Below, one piece after another: positions 1 through 8,927 of a stretch of DNA of 57,709 nt. A program made the position numbers and the translations under genes. Every line of letters begins with the position of its first letter. The stretch's first letter is position 1. Under the pieces are notes generated by a model. That model saw only the letters and a program-made list of their open reading frames with translations. It was not told the origin of the DNA and did no database searches. This DNA comes from Streptomyces reniochalinae (GTDB lineage: Bacteria > Actinomycetota > Actinomycetes > Streptomycetales > Streptomycetaceae): assembly GCF_003323735.1 (NCBI RefSeq), contig NZ_QOIM01000055.1:1-57709 (forward strand). Reading direction: 5' to 3'.

Positions 1-2
1 GG

Positions 3-2066
3 AGCGTACCGGCGGGGCGCGCCCCGGCCGGCTCGGCCGCGCCACGTCCCGCGCACGGGGAGGGCCGGGTCGTGGTCCCTGAGGAGGTGCGGGCCCTGCT
101 GGCGGAAGGCGGCGCGCCCGAGTCCCTGGCCCCGCGCGTGGTCGAGGCCCTCGGCGAGGGCGCCGCCGAAGTGCTGCGTGCCGACCCGTGGCAGCTGCTC
201 GCGGTCGCGGGGGTGCGGCCCGAACAGGCCGACGGATTCGCCCGCGCCCTCCTCGGCGAGGAGGCCGGCCCCGGGGACGCGCGGCGGGCGGTCGCGCTCG
301 TCGTCAGGCTGCTGGAGCGCGCCGCGCTGCGGGGCGACACCGTGCAGGAGCCGGCCGCCCTCGCCGAGGGCCTGGCCCGGCACGCGCTGCCCGACCCCCA
401 AGAGGCGGTCCGCGAGGCCGTCGACGCGGGCGCCGTACTCGTGTTCGAGGACGCACTGGACGCGGGCCCCGCCCTCTCCGCCCCCGAGAGGGGCTCCCGG
501 CAGGGGGAGGAGGAAGAGGCCGGCGAGGAGGAGCGCCCCGTCCGGATGCTGTTCGGCCTGGACCGCTACGCACTGGCGGAGGAAAGCCTCGCCGACGGCC
601 TCGCCCGGATCGCCGGCACCTTCGACAGGGCGCCCCAGGAGCGGGCCGCGGCGGACACGGCAGAGGCGGCGGTCGAGTCCGCCGCGCAGGGCTGGTCCGC
701 CGCGGCCGAGGCGGCGCCGTCCCCGTCCGCGAAGGAGCTCATCACCGCGGCGGCAGGCAGCGGTCTGGTCACCCACTCGGGGGGCGAGGCGTCCCGTGCG
801 GAGGTCGCCGCGCTCGTCGTCGCGGCGCGGCGGCTCGGACTGCGCGCCTGGGCCCTCACCCATACGGATGACGGCCGGGCCCGTATGACGCGGCTCGTCG
901 AGGCGGTCGCGGGCCCCGACGGCACGGCGGCCGCAGCAGCGGCCACGGCGACGGCCGCGCAGAGGAGCGAGGCGGACGGTGAAAGCGGCACGGACGGTCA
1001 GGGCGCGGAGCCCGGTGCACCTGCCGGGGCGGACGCCGGCTGCGCCACCGTCGCCGGGACCCTCGCCGGGGCCGAGGGACCGGAGCGGGACGCCGAGGGG
1101 ATGCTCGCGGTGGACCTGCTGGCCGTGTGCGACGCGCCGCAGCTCGACGCGGAAGGCGCCGCGGCGCTGCTGGAATCCCTGCCGGACGGCGCGCGGCTGG
1201 TACTCAGCGGCGACCCGGGAGTGCTCGGCGCGGCCGGGCCCGGACAGGTGTTCCGCGACCTGACCGCGGCCCGGTACTGCCCGCACGTCGCCTCGCGCAC
1301 GCCGGACCACGGGCCCGTCGGCGAGCTGGTGTCGGGCATCGGCGTCGGTGAGCTGCTGCAAGTGGAGGCTCCCGGCAAGGAAGTCGTCATCGTCCCGGTG
1401 CATGACGCCGGGGAGGCGGTCCACCGCACCGTGCAGCTCGTCGCCGACTCGGTGCCCCGGGCCCTCGGCGTGCCCACGGAGGAGACCCAGGTCATCACCC
1501 CTGGACACAGCGGCTCCGCGGGCACCCGCGCGCTGAACGCCGCCCTCAAGGAACGGCTCAACCCGGGCCAGGGCCGGTTCGCCGGCTTCGACCCCGGGGA
1601 CCGCGTCGCCCACTCCCCCGCACCCGGCCGCACCGAGATCGGCACGGTGGCCTCAGCCGACGAAGAAGGGCTCCACCTCAGCTGCCACGGGCGCACGCTC
1701 ACGGTCCCACCCGACCGGGTGCCGGAGACCGTGCGGCACAGCTGGGCCATGACAGCGCACCAGGCGGCGGGCCTCCGCTGGCCCGCGGCCGTCGTGGTGC
1801 TGCCGGGGGACGCCACGGAGGCGCTGTCCCGCGAGTGGGTCTACACCGCGTTCGGCCGCGGCGAGCGGCATCTCTCCGTCGTCCACGGCGCCGGTGACGC
1901 CCTCCCCCGCGCCGTCGTCTCGGGCCCCGCCCCGGAACGGGTGACGCGTCTGCGCGCCCTGCTCACGGAGGCTGCCCGCGCGGCCGAGGCGGCACGGGCA
2001 GACGCGGTCGGTGAAGCCGGCGAGACCGGCAAGGCCGGCAAGGAGGACACGGGCTTCACGGACTGA
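3..2066 (+). CDS. RecD-like helix-hairpin-helix protein with UvrD C-terminal 2 domain (5' end outside window)
   Basis: The frame is open to the left edge, so the true start probably lies upstream; the first start inside the window is a GTG at 72. The first ~60 residues after that GTG have the spacing of helix-hairpin-helix repeats (LAEGGAPESLAPRVVEAL, then DPWQLLAVAGVRPEQAD). The middle (about 220-400) has the layout of a RecD2/superfamily 1 ATPase, but the expected GxGKT P-loop is not visible; the equivalent place reads GLVTHSGGEASRAE. The C-terminal ~120 residues look like UvrD_C_2 (SWAMTAHQAAGLRWPAAVVV ... VYTAFGRGER). Inference: a RecD-like DNA-processing protein with a degenerate ATP site, of a type common in Streptomyces chromosomes. 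It belongs to the host, not the island. Confidence 0.75.
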   Translation, partial: SVPAGRAPAGSAAPRPAHGEGRVVVPEEVRALLAEGGAPESLAPRVVEALGEGAAEVLRADPWQLLAVAGVRPEQADGFARALLGEEAGPGDARRAVALVVRLLERAALRGDTVQEPAALAEGLARHALPDPQEAVREAVDAGAVLVFEDALDAGPALSAPERGSRQGEEEEAGEEERPVRMLFGLDRYALAEESLADGLARIAGTFDRAPQERAAADTAEAAVESAAQGWSAAAEAAPSPSAKELITAAAGSGLVTHSGGEASRAEVAALVVAARRLGLRAWALTHTDDGRARMTRLVEAVAGPDGTAAAAAATATAAQRSEADGESGTDGQGAEPGAPAGADAGCATVAGTLAGAEGPERDAEGMLAVDLLAVCDAPQLDAEGAAALLESLPDGARLVLSGDPGVLGAAGPGQVFRDLTAARYCPHVASRTPDHGPVGELVSGIGVGELLQVEAPGKEVVIVPVHDAGEAVHRTVQLVADSVPRALGVPTEETQVITPGHSGSAGTRALNAALKERLNPGQGRFAGFDPGDRVAHSPAPGRTEIGTVASADEEGLHLSCHGRTLTVPPDRVPETVRHSWAMTAHQAAGLRWPAAVVVLPGDATEALSREWVYTAFGRGERHLSVVHGAGDALPRAVVSGPAPERVTRLRALLTEAARAAEAARADAVGEAGETGKAGKEDTGFTD

Positions 2067-2476
2067 GCGCGTACCGCGCGCCGGAACCGACCGCACGCGT
2101 TCGTCCACCGTGACCGTGGCCCGGCCGCCGCTGGAGCCCGACTCCCTGCGGCACCTGCCGCCCTGCTCCGCCCCGGCCCGCACCTCGCTCCGCACTGGAG
2201 CGCGGGCCTGCGCGCACGCCTGAGTGCGCGCCTGGGCTCGCCAATGCGGTGGCGCGGGCCGGGCGGGACGGCGAGGCCGGGGATGCGCCTGTCCGCGCCG
2301 CAGATCGAGGACGGCTGAGACGCGGAGGGCGGAGAGCGGGACGGCGGAGACGGGGACGCGGCGGTCGGCGCCGTCGCCCTCGGTCGGGAAACCCCGCATG
2401 CTCCCCGGAAGGCAGGAAACCGTCGGCCGGTGCCCGAAGGGCGCGAAGCCCCCGCCGGCTCCACATGGCAGGGAGG

Positions 2477-2603
2477 TCCCCGCCGGGGGCCGAAGACGGA
2501 GTCCCGCCGGGGCCGAAGGGGGGAAGTTCCCGCCGGGGCCGAAGGCGGGAGACTCCCGCCGGGGCCGAAGACGGAAGGTCCCGCCGGGGCCGAAAGGCGG
2601 CGG
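2477..2603. repeat. Five tandem ~25-26 bp GC-rich repeats
   Basis: Five copies of a unit beginning TCCCGCCGGGGCCGAAG start near 2477, 2502, 2528, 2554 and 2579. They lie in the ~630-nt space between the RecD-like gene and the convergent acidic-protein gene. Translations across them are low-complexity and I call no gene here. Probably a variable-number repeat; copy number may differ between strains. Confidence 0.75.
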
Positions 2604-2697
2604 AGTAGGCCTGGGGACGGTGAGGCGCCGGTCGGGGTAGAGGCGGAGGCGTGGTCAGGGGCTAACGGCGCTCGGTCCCGGCCCCGCCTGCCGCCGC

Positions 2698-3438
2698 CTA
2701 GCCGGGCCCGTCCTCCGTCTCGACGAGCAGGTCCTCCTCGTCCTCGTCGAAGACCGAGCTGACGTCGAAACGGCAGACGACGTGCTGCGGGTCCGCCTGG
2801 TCGAACGGGGCGGAGAGCCACTCACCCGGCTCGCCGGGCTCGTCGACCGCGGTCACCCACAGCGTGGAGTCGCCCTCCTCCAGGCCGAACTCCTTGTGCC
2901 GGGTCGCGATCTCGTCCGGCTCGTACTCGCCGAACAGCACGCCCAGCGCGGCGTGCACGCCACCGCCCGCCGAGGCGCCTTCGACCCGCTCGTCCTCCGC
3001 CGACTCCGGGTCCAGCTCGGTGACCCGCTCCGCCTGGGCGAGCATCCGCTGGGGTTCGGCGATGGTGTAGTCCCTGCGGATGAGGACGCTCAGCGCGCTG
3101 GGCGTCTCCGGTCCCGCGTAGGCGGGCAGCGTGTCCCCACCCGGGATCTCGAAGGGGGTGACCTCGTCGTAGACCTCGTACAGCAGTTCGTCGTAGGTCT
3201 CTCCGGCGGCGGCGAGTTCGTCGAACGCGGCGTAGACGGCGGAGTCGAGCCCGGCGGTGTCCTGCTCCGCCGTCGCCTCGCTCCGCTCCCCGTCACCGGC
3301 GTCGGCGTCCGCACCCGCGGACGCCCGGGACTCACCCGCGCGGCGCTCGACGGCCTCGAGGTGCCGGTCCAGCGCGGCTTTGACCGCCTCGGCGGCGGCG
3401 CGTACGTCGGCAGCGGTGGGCTGCGCAGCATCAGACAT
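2698..3438 (-). CDS. Conserved acidic protein of unknown function
   Basis: I place the start at the ATG giving MSDAAQPTAADVRAAAEAV; the ORF opens 13 codons further up, but those extra codons (CVRSPSADSVC) look untranslated. The product is about 246 residues and strongly acidic, with a helical N-terminal segment, a low-complexity stretch rich in Glu/Asp/Ala near residues 50-70, and a central region with YDELLYEVYDEVTPFEIPGGDTLPAYAG. No signal peptide or membrane segment is visible. It is divergent from the DUF5703 gene, with 47 nt between the two start codons. I do not recognise a characterised family; it looks like a conserved Streptomyces hypothetical of the chaplin neighbourhood. Confidence 0.7.
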   Translation of the reverse strand: MSDAAQPTAADVRAAAEAVKAALDRHLEAVERRAGESRASAGADADAGDGERSEATAEQDTAGLDSAVYAAFDELAAAGETYDELLYEVYDEVTPFEIPGGDTLPAYAGPETPSALSVLIRRDYTIAEPQRMLAQAERVTELDPESAEDERVEGASAGGGVHAALGVLFGEYEPDEIATRHKEFGLEEGDSTLWVTAVDEPGEPGEWLSAPFDQADPQHVVCRFDVSSVFDEDEEDLLVETEDGPG

Positions 3439-3485
3439 AGTGCAGACGCTATCGGCAGACGGGCTCCGCACGCACAATGGTGGGG

Positions 3486-3674
3486 ATGCCGGAATACGAA
3501 TTTCGCGATGTGTACGTCCCGCGCGGCGTGTCCCGCAAGGCCGCGACCCAACTACTCACCGACCACGCCGAGTACGGACACTGGGAGCTCGCCAGGACCA
3601 GGCTGTACCCCGACGGGAGCCGCCGGGTGCGACTGCGTCGCCGTATCATTCGTCAGCTGCGCGCCACCTGGTGA
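3486..3674 (+). CDS. DUF5703 family small protein
   Basis: The product is 62 residues, starting MPEYEFRDVYVPRGVSRKAA and ending in a basic tail with RRVRLRRRIIRQLRATW. This fits the DUF5703 family, which I know from Streptomyces; its function is unknown. An upstream in-frame ATG at 3477 would add only three residues, and the MPEYEF start matches the family better. It has no membrane segment. A strong hairpin about 60 nt after the stop probably ends the transcript. Confidence 0.85.
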   Translation: MPEYEFRDVYVPRGVSRKAATQLLTDHAEYGHWELARTRLYPDGSRRVRLRRRIIRQLRATW

Positions 3675-3735
3675 GCGCCACGGGCGCCGGCCCCGGACTC
3701 CGGGCAGGGGTACGGCGCCGCCGCCGGACAGTGCG

Positions 3736-3767
3736 GGGAGCGGGCCCCTCGCCGGGGGCCCGCTCCC
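3736..3767 (+). terminator. Intrinsic terminator-like hairpin after the DUF5703 gene
   Basis: A perfect 13-bp stem, GGGAGCGGGCCCC at 3736-3748 paired with 3755-3767, closes a 6-nt loop and is followed by TTT. Confidence 0.8.
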
Positions 3768-3859
3768 TTTCCCTCCTGAGGGCTACTCGTTTCTGTCTTC
3801 TCTCGTGAGCGCTCCTGCCCGGTCTTCCCTCCTGAACGCTCCCGTCCGGGCGCTGTCCC

Positions 3860-3943
3860 CTTCCCGCTTCGGCCCGCTCGCTTCCCGCTTCGGCCTGCCC
3901 GCTTCCCGCTTCGGCCTGCCCGCTGCCCGCTCCGGCCTGCTCC
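3860..3943. repeat. Four tandem 21-bp repeats
   Basis: Four consecutive 21-bp units of the type CTTCCCGCTTCGGCCTGCCCG start at 3860, 3881, 3902 and 3923; the last has diverged. They sit in the ~270-nt gap between the terminator and the 3' end of chpC. No coding function is apparent. Confidence 0.8.
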
Positions 3944-4043
3944 TCGCCCGGATGGCCGATCGTCGGCCACCAGCCGCGTCACAGCGGGGCGCGTCCCGGT
4001 TCACGCCCCGGCAGTGCGCCGGCGCGCGCCTGCGCGCGCCGGG

Positions 4044-4979
4044 TCAGCGGCGGGCGGCTGCGCGGGAGCGCCGGTAGAGCACGTAGCCCCCGGCGAGGAG
4101 ACCCATGCTGAGCGGCGCGGCGGCGCCGAGCTGCGAACCGGCACCGGTGTGCGCCAGCTCGCCGTGGGCGTCGGCGTCGGCGGTACCGGGGGTCTCCGCC
4201 GCGGGCACGGGCTGGGAGGCCGCGTGCACCTCCCCAGTGCTGCCGGGCTGGTCGGGCGTCTGCGGCGAGTTCGGCGGCGTGGGCTCGTCCGGATTCTGGG
4301 GCCGGTCGGGCCCGCCCGGCTCGTCCGGCTGCCCGGGCTGCTCGGGTTCGCCCGGGTTTCCGGGGTGCCCGGGATTCTCGGGATGGTGCGGCTTCTCCGG
4401 CTCACCAGGCTTGCCCGGCTCCTCCGGCTGCTCCGGGTAGCCGGGGTCGACAGGCCCGGGAGCCTCCGGGGCGGCGCAGCCGTTGCCGTGCGCCGGGTCG
4501 AGGATCCCGCCGACGTCGACCGTGTTGCCGCAGACGTCGACCGGCACGTCGACGGGGACCTGTACGTCGTTGCCCGAGCCGACGCCGGGCGAGCCCTGCG
4601 AAGAGCCGCCCGCGTGGGAGCCGTTGCCGCCGCTGCCGCCTCCGGTGACCTGGTCACCGCGGCCGCCCTGCGGGCTCTGACCGCTCGGCTGCCCCTCGTG
4701 CGCGCCGGAGTCGCCGCCCGGACCGCCCGAACCGCTGCCGAGACCCGCGCAGCCGTTGCCGGAGGCCGGGTTGAGCAGGCCGATGACGCTCACGGTGTTG
4801 CCGCAGATGTTGACCGTGACGTTCACGGGTGCCTGGAAGGTGTTGCCGGAGAGGACCCCCGGCGAGTTCGCGCTGTCGCCCTGGGCGCCCGCGTCCGCGA
4901 ACGCCGTTCCCCCCGACATCGCGAACAGACCGCCCGCGGCGGCCATGGTGATGAGGCCCTTTCTGGTGCCTTGTCGCAT
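4044..4979 (-). CDS. chpC: Long chaplin with two chaplin domains and a sortase sorting signal
   Basis: The 311-residue product begins with a Sec signal peptide (MRQGTRKGLITMAAAGGLFA, cleavage near AFA-DA). It has two chaplin domains: about residues 29-80 (NSPGVLSGNTFQAPVNVTVN, ICGNTVSVIGLLNPASGNGC) and about 120-170 (SPGVGSGNDVQVPVDVPVDV, CGNTVDVGGILDPAHGNGC). Each domain has the paired cysteines typical of the family. A long Pro/Gly/Glu-rich wall-spanning region follows, then a C-terminal LAHTG motif, a hydrophobic segment and a basic tail, which is the sortase-anchoring signal. Known role: long chaplins are tethered to the cell wall and help form the hydrophobic amyloid coat of aerial hyphae. 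The order chpH then chpC on one strand matches the conserved Streptomyces pair, hence the symbol. Confidence 0.93.
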   Translation of the reverse strand: MRQGTRKGLITMAAAGGLFAMSGGTAFADAGAQGDSANSPGVLSGNTFQAPVNVTVNICGNTVSVIGLLNPASGNGCAGLGSGSGGPGGDSGAHEGQPSGQSPQGGRGDQVTGGGSGGNGSHAGGSSQGSPGVGSGNDVQVPVDVPVDVCGNTVDVGGILDPAHGNGCAAPEAPGPVDPGYPEQPEEPGKPGEPEKPHHPENPGHPGNPGEPEQPGQPDEPGGPDRPQNPDEPTPPNSPQTPDQPGSTGEVHAASQPVPAAETPGTADADAHGELAHTGAGSQLGAAAPLSMGLLAGGYVLYRRSRAAARR

Positions 4980-5118
4980 CGTGTGGATTCCCCTGCCTCG
5001 TGGTGGCTGCCTGATGTGGCTTTCTGTGGACCGGCCAGGGGGAGGCGCGTGTGTGCGCCGTCCCGCCCCCTCGAACTTCTCGACCTCGTCGAGGGCCTCG
5101 GCCCCCGAGAGACCCGAG

Positions 5119-5151
5119 GGCCCCGGAGCGCGTGGCGCGCGCTCCGGGGCC
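5119..5151 (-). terminator. Hairpin downstream of chpH
   Basis: A 14-bp perfect stem, GGCCCCGGAGCGCG at 5119-5132 paired with 5138-5151, closes a 5-nt loop. It lies between the chpH stop and the chpC start, so it probably ends chpH transcripts and separates the two chaplin genes. Confidence 0.75.
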
Positions 5152-5196
5152 GCTCAGGTTCGTGTGCTCACCGAACGGGTCGGGTGAGACTCGGCG

Positions 5197-5430
5197 TCAG
5201 GAGTTGACGCAGGTGTTGCCGAAGGCGGGGTTCAGCAGCCCGATCACGGAAACGCTGTTGCCGCAGGCGTTCACCGGGATGTGGACCGGAACCTGGACGA
5301 CGTTGCCGGAAACAACACCCGGGGAGTGCACGGCGGCACCCTGCGCACCCGAGTCGGCGACGGCCATACCCGCACCAGCCAGTACCAGACCGCTGGTGGC
5401 AGCCGCAGCGGCGATGACCTTCTTGATCAT
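5197..5430 (-). CDS. chpH: Short chaplin
   Basis: The 77-residue product consists of a Sec signal peptide (MIKKVIAAAAATSGLVLAGA, cleavage after VA-DS) and one chaplin domain. The domain has the conserved HSPGVVSGNVVQVPVHIPVN, CGNSVSVIGLLNPAFGNTC pattern and two cysteines that should form the intramolecular disulfide. An AGGAGG ribosome site lies a few nucleotides before the ATG. Known role: short chaplins are secreted, assemble at the air-water interface as amyloid fibrils and let aerial hyphae leave the medium. Length, sequence and adjacency to chpC all point to ChpH. Expression is usually developmental, but I did not identify a promoter. Confidence 0.93.
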   Translation of the reverse strand: MIKKVIAAAAATSGLVLAGAGMAVADSGAQGAAVHSPGVVSGNVVQVPVHIPVNACGNSVSVIGLLNPAFGNTCVNS

Positions 5431-5666
5431 TATTCCTCCTAGTTGGCAAGACGGTCCCAGCCGGGGACCGCACCTCCTGTAACGAGGACGGAGGAATCTG
5501 GATACGAACTGACTAGATCATTCACTCTTCCCGGTCATATGAGCACACGTGCCCGATTTCCAGGCCGGATCCGGAAGGGGCGGGGCACAGCCTGGACAGG
5601 CGGGGCACAGGGCACGCCGGGCCCGGAGCAAGCGAAATGAAGAGCACGCCGGGCCCGGTGGCGTCC

Positions 5667-6974
5667 TCACGCCTGGTCGAGGAAGCGGTCCAGCACCCGG
5701 ACCCCGAACTGCAAGCCGTCCACCGGCACCCGCTCGTCGACACCGTGGAACATGCCGGCGAAGTCCAGCTCGGGCGGGAGCTTCAGCGGAGCGAAGCCGA
5801 AGCAGCGGATGCCCAGGTCGTCGAACGACTTGGCGTCGGTACCCCCCGAAAGCATGTACGGCACGGCGTGGGCGATGGGGTCCTCGGCGCGCAGGGACGA
5901 CTGCATGGCGTCCACGAGCGCCCCGTCGAAGGTGGTCTCCAAAGCCTTGTCCGCGTGCACGTCCTCCCGCTTGACCCGCGGGCCCAGAAGGCGGTCGAGG
6001 TCGGCCAGGAACTCCTCCTCGTGCCCCGGCAGGAAACGTCCGTCCACGTGGGCGGTCGCCTGTCCTGGAATGACGTTGACCTTGTACCCGGCGCCGAGCT
6101 GCGTCGGCGCCGCGGTGTTCTGCAGAGTCGCCCCGATGATCTTCGCGATGCCGCCGAGCCTGGTGAGGGTCTCCTCCATGTTCTCCGGATCGAGCTCGAT
6201 ACCGAGCGCGTCGGAGAGTTCGTCCAGGAAGGAGCGGACCGTCTTGGTCACCCGTACGGGGAACTTGTGGCGGCCCAGCCGCGCCACGGCCTCGCACAGC
6301 TCGGTGATGGCGTTGTCGTTGTTGGTCATCGACCCGTGTCCGGCGGTGCCGTCCACGGTCAGCCGCATCCAGTGCATGCCCTTCTGGGCGGTCTCGACGA
6401 GGTAGAGCCGCAGGTTCTCGTTGACCGTGAAGGAGAAACCGCCGACCTCGCCGATGGCCTCGGTGACGCCTTCGAACAGGTCGGCGTGGTTGTCGACCAG
6501 GTGCCGCGCCCCGTAGACGCCGCCGGCCTCCTCGTCCGCGAGGAAGGCCAGCACGACGTCGCGGGGCGGCTTGCGACCCGTGCGCAGACGGTCGCGCACC
6601 ACCGCCAGCGTCATGGCGTCCATGTCCTTCATGTCGACGGCGCCCCGGCCCCACACGCAGCCGTCGGCGATCTCCCCGGAGAAGGGGTGGTGCGTCCAGT
6701 CGTCGGCGTTGGCCGGAACGACGTCGGTGTGCCCGTGGATGAGCAGGGCCGGACGCGAGGGGTCCTCGCCCGCGATCCGCGCCACCGTGGAGGCGCGGCC
6801 CGGCCGGGACTCGAAGATCTGCGGCTCCAGCCCCACCTCGGCCAGCTTCTCTGCGACGTACTCCGCCGCCGCCCGCTCCCCCGGTCCCTCGTTGTTGCCG
6901 TAATTGCTGGTGTCGATCCTGATCAGATCACGGCACAGGTCGACGACCTCGTTCTCGGCGCTCTCGGCACTCAC
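5667..6974 (-). CDS. M20/M25/M40 family zinc metallopeptidase
   Basis: The 435-residue product starts with GTG (SAESAENEVVDLCRDLIRID). It has the ArgE/DapE/CPG2 signature: a zinc-ligand His-Asp in LLIHGHTDVVPA, the bridging Asp in GRGAVDMKDM, the catalytic Glu-Glu in ADEEAGGVYGARHLV, a central dimerisation region around HGSMTNNDN, and a late His in AHAVPYMLSGGTDAKSF. No signal peptide is visible, so it should be cytosolic. Known family reaction: hydrolysis of amide bonds in N-acyl amino acids or small peptides; the exact substrate cannot be read from sequence. It is the last protein gene before the tRNA that received the island. Confidence 0.92.
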   Translation of the reverse strand: MSAESAENEVVDLCRDLIRIDTSNYGNNEGPGERAAAEYVAEKLAEVGLEPQIFESRPGRASTVARIAGEDPSRPALLIHGHTDVVPANADDWTHHPFSGEIADGCVWGRGAVDMKDMDAMTLAVVRDRLRTGRKPPRDVVLAFLADEEAGGVYGARHLVDNHADLFEGVTEAIGEVGGFSFTVNENLRLYLVETAQKGMHWMRLTVDGTAGHGSMTNNDNAITELCEAVARLGRHKFPVRVTKTVRSFLDELSDALGIELDPENMEETLTRLGGIAKIIGATLQNTAAPTQLGAGYKVNVIPGQATAHVDGRFLPGHEEEFLADLDRLLGPRVKREDVHADKALETTFDGALVDAMQSSLRAEDPIAHAVPYMLSGGTDAKSFDDLGIRCFGFAPLKLPPELDFAGMFHGVDERVPVDGLQFGVRVLDRFLDQA

Positions 6975-7113
6975 GCTGCCTCCTCTTCTCGCAGGTAGAC
7001 CCCCATACTCCCGCTGACACGGCGGTGTCCCAAGAGGCGGGTGATCGCAGTCCGCCGCAGGTGCTAAGGTTTAACCCGTCGCCAGGGCCACCACGGCCCG
7101 AGCGGCGCACCCG

Positions 7114-7198
7114 GTCGGGGTGGCGGAATGGCAGACGCGCTAGCTTGAGGTGCTAGTGCCCTTTACAGGGCGTGGGGGTTCAAGTCCCCCTCCCGACA
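7114..7198 (+). tRNA. tRNA-Leu (anticodon GAG)
   Basis: The 85-nt class II cloverleaf has a 7-bp acceptor stem (GTCGGGG with TCCCGAC, one G-T pair) and an anticodon arm CTAGC-TTGAGGT-GCTAG with GAG at 7147-7149. It also has a long variable arm (GCCCTTTACAGGGC), a T arm GGGGG-TTCAAGT-CCCCC and discriminator A. CCA is not encoded. Its last 14 nt plus one base form the 15-bp core repeated at 53183, so this gene is the integration target. Confidence 0.97.
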
Positions 7199-8904
7199 CG
7201 TACTGGTACCCCACGGGAACCGCCTAGGTCCTGGTTGAGATGGCTCTCGACCAGGACTTTTTGCTGCGCGGGGTCGTAGCGTAGGCGGACTCCCAGCCTC
7301 TTGTAGAGCTCGGCCTTGTGGGTGGGGTCGGCGTGGTGGATGGCCGCTGTGATGTTTCCGGCTGCTCTGGCGAGTGCGGCAACCTCGTCCCGCGACAGCA
7401 GTGTGCCGGGCTGCGGCTGTGGCTGCGGCGTGGTGGCTCGGAGCTCGGATTCGGCCTGTTCGCGGCGGGCCTGGGTTTCAGCGATCCATTGAGTGACCAG
7501 CGCGGGGTCGGCGCCTGCTTCGAGCGCGGCTCGGTGGGCGGCGAGCTTGGTGTCGCAGTCGATGATCTTCTGCTGAGCGGTGTTGGTGGTACGGGCCGGT
7601 CCTGCGGGTTCTTGGGTGGCGGCAGCCATGAGGTCGACGGTCTCGTCCAGGCGGTGGGGCGAGAAGATCTTCGCGAGCCAGTCGTCGAGCGGCCGGATCA
7701 GTCACGCTTCCCGTAGGTAGACGTTGCGGGGGTGCGTGATGCGGTTGGCGAGCGCGTACTGCTCGGGGAAGCGGCAGCGGTAGTACGCCTGGTAATGGGA
7801 CCAGTGCCCCTGCATGGTGCGACCGCAGACGCCGCATCGCAGAGCACCGCGCAGAAGGTACGTGTTCCGAGTGCGTTTGACCCCGGGTGCCGGGCCGGAA
7901 CGGACCCGGGCGCGTAGGACATCCTGCGTGCGGGCGAAGGTGTCGTCGTCGATGAGCGGGGTGTGGACGATCTCCTTCGAGATGATCCACTTGTCCTGGG
8001 TGTTCCAGCGCATCTTGGTGGTGTAGCCCAGGCTGACGTCGGTGATGTCGAGCAGCGTCTCGTGCTTCTTCTGCCGGTTCCAGACCTGGCGGCCGGTGTA
8101 GCGGGGGTTGCTCAGGATGGCCCGTACGGCGTTCTTGGCCCAGGCTCGGGTGTCGCGGTGGGGGTTGCGACCAGGGTCGTGGGCGGACGGACTGGGGATG
8201 CCGTCACGGGTGAGCCCCTCCGCGATCGCGAAGGTTCCGTAGCCACGCAGAGACTCGGTGAAGATGCGAACGACCACGGGCGCCGTCTCCGGGTCTGGTT
8301 CGAGGCCGCGGAGCCGTTTGCCGTCGGCAGCCCTGCCCGGGTTGGGGTGCGGACCCATATCGCGCAGGCGGTAACCGTAGGGCGGGCGCCCGCCCAGGTA
8401 GCGCCCCTCGGTGAGGGTCTGCGAGGCCATCGCGGTGTGGGTGCGCAGGCGCAACCGGTTGCGTTCGCCCTTGGACATGCCGCCGAAGACGGACAGGATC
8501 AGGTCGTGGGCTTCGTTGTTGGCGTCGATGGCGCCGCCGACCTCGGGCACCCACAAGGGGACCTCGTAGTGCACGAAGAGCGGGAAGGTGTCGCCGAACT
8601 GGTTGCCGTAGAAGGCCCGCTGCGGCTCGCCGATCACCACGGCATCGAACCCACGGTTGCGGTCGGCGAGTGCGGCCAGGAGTGCTTGGGCGTCCGGGCG
8701 CCGCTTCCAGGGCAGGGCGCGGGTCTGTCCGATGTCGAAGTAGTCGGCGACGATGGTTGCGCCGGTCGGCCCGATGAGTGCTTCGGCCCGCCCGCGCTGC
8801 CAGAGCCGGGAAGCCTCGGTGTCTTGCTGGTCCTCAGTGGACACGCGTCCGTAGAAGGCGAAACGGAGAGGGAGGCGGGGCGTCGCGGTGGTCTGGGAGG
8901 TCAA
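7180..8904 (-). pseudogene. Large serine recombinase A, interrupted by an in-frame TGA
   Basis: Reading through one stop gives 574 residues. The N-terminal resolvase domain carries the catalytic serine in FYGRVSTEDQQ. The recombinase domain follows (GRYLGGRPPYGYRL ... RAILSNPRYTGRQVWNR), then a zinc-ribbon start (RCGVCGRTMQ ... YYRCRF), then a coiled helical C-terminus. TGA at 7702-7704 breaks the frame between NVYLREA and LIRPLDDW. The frame on both sides is the same, and the related recombinase at the right has an aligned residue there, so this is a nonsense change rather than a frameshift. The final codons run antisense through the tRNA 3' end, and the stop lies in the T-loop. It would be the integrase of the 46-kb element; as read it is probably inactive unless the base is a sequencing error or is read through. 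Confidence 0.85.
7185..7199. other. Left attachment core (attL) in the tRNA-Leu 3' end
   Basis: The 15-mer TCCCCCTCCCGACAC spans the 3' half of the T stem, the acceptor strand and the discriminator. It is identical to 53183-53197 in the same orientation; bases on both sides differ. This is the direct-repeat geometry expected of a site-specifically integrated element. Confidence 0.8.
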
Positions 8905-8927
8905 CTTCTCCGACTGGTGAAGCCAGA

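Noticed and set aside
998..1816. Long minus-strand frame opposite the RecD-like gene
   Set aside because: It is the antisense shadow of a high-GC gene: Ser/Arg/Pro-rich, no domain, no ribosome site.
5609..5660. Repeated GCACGCCGGGCCCGG near the end of the M20 gene as a regulatory site
   Set aside because: Two 15-nt copies about 32 nt apart (5612-5626 and 5644-5658), but one is at the stop side and no function is suggested; too common in high-GC DNA.
7702..7704. Selenocysteine or programmed UGA readthrough in recombinase A
   Set aside because: No SECIS-like hairpin was recognised right after the codon and the aligned residue in the relative is not Cys. A nonsense change or sequencing error is simpler.
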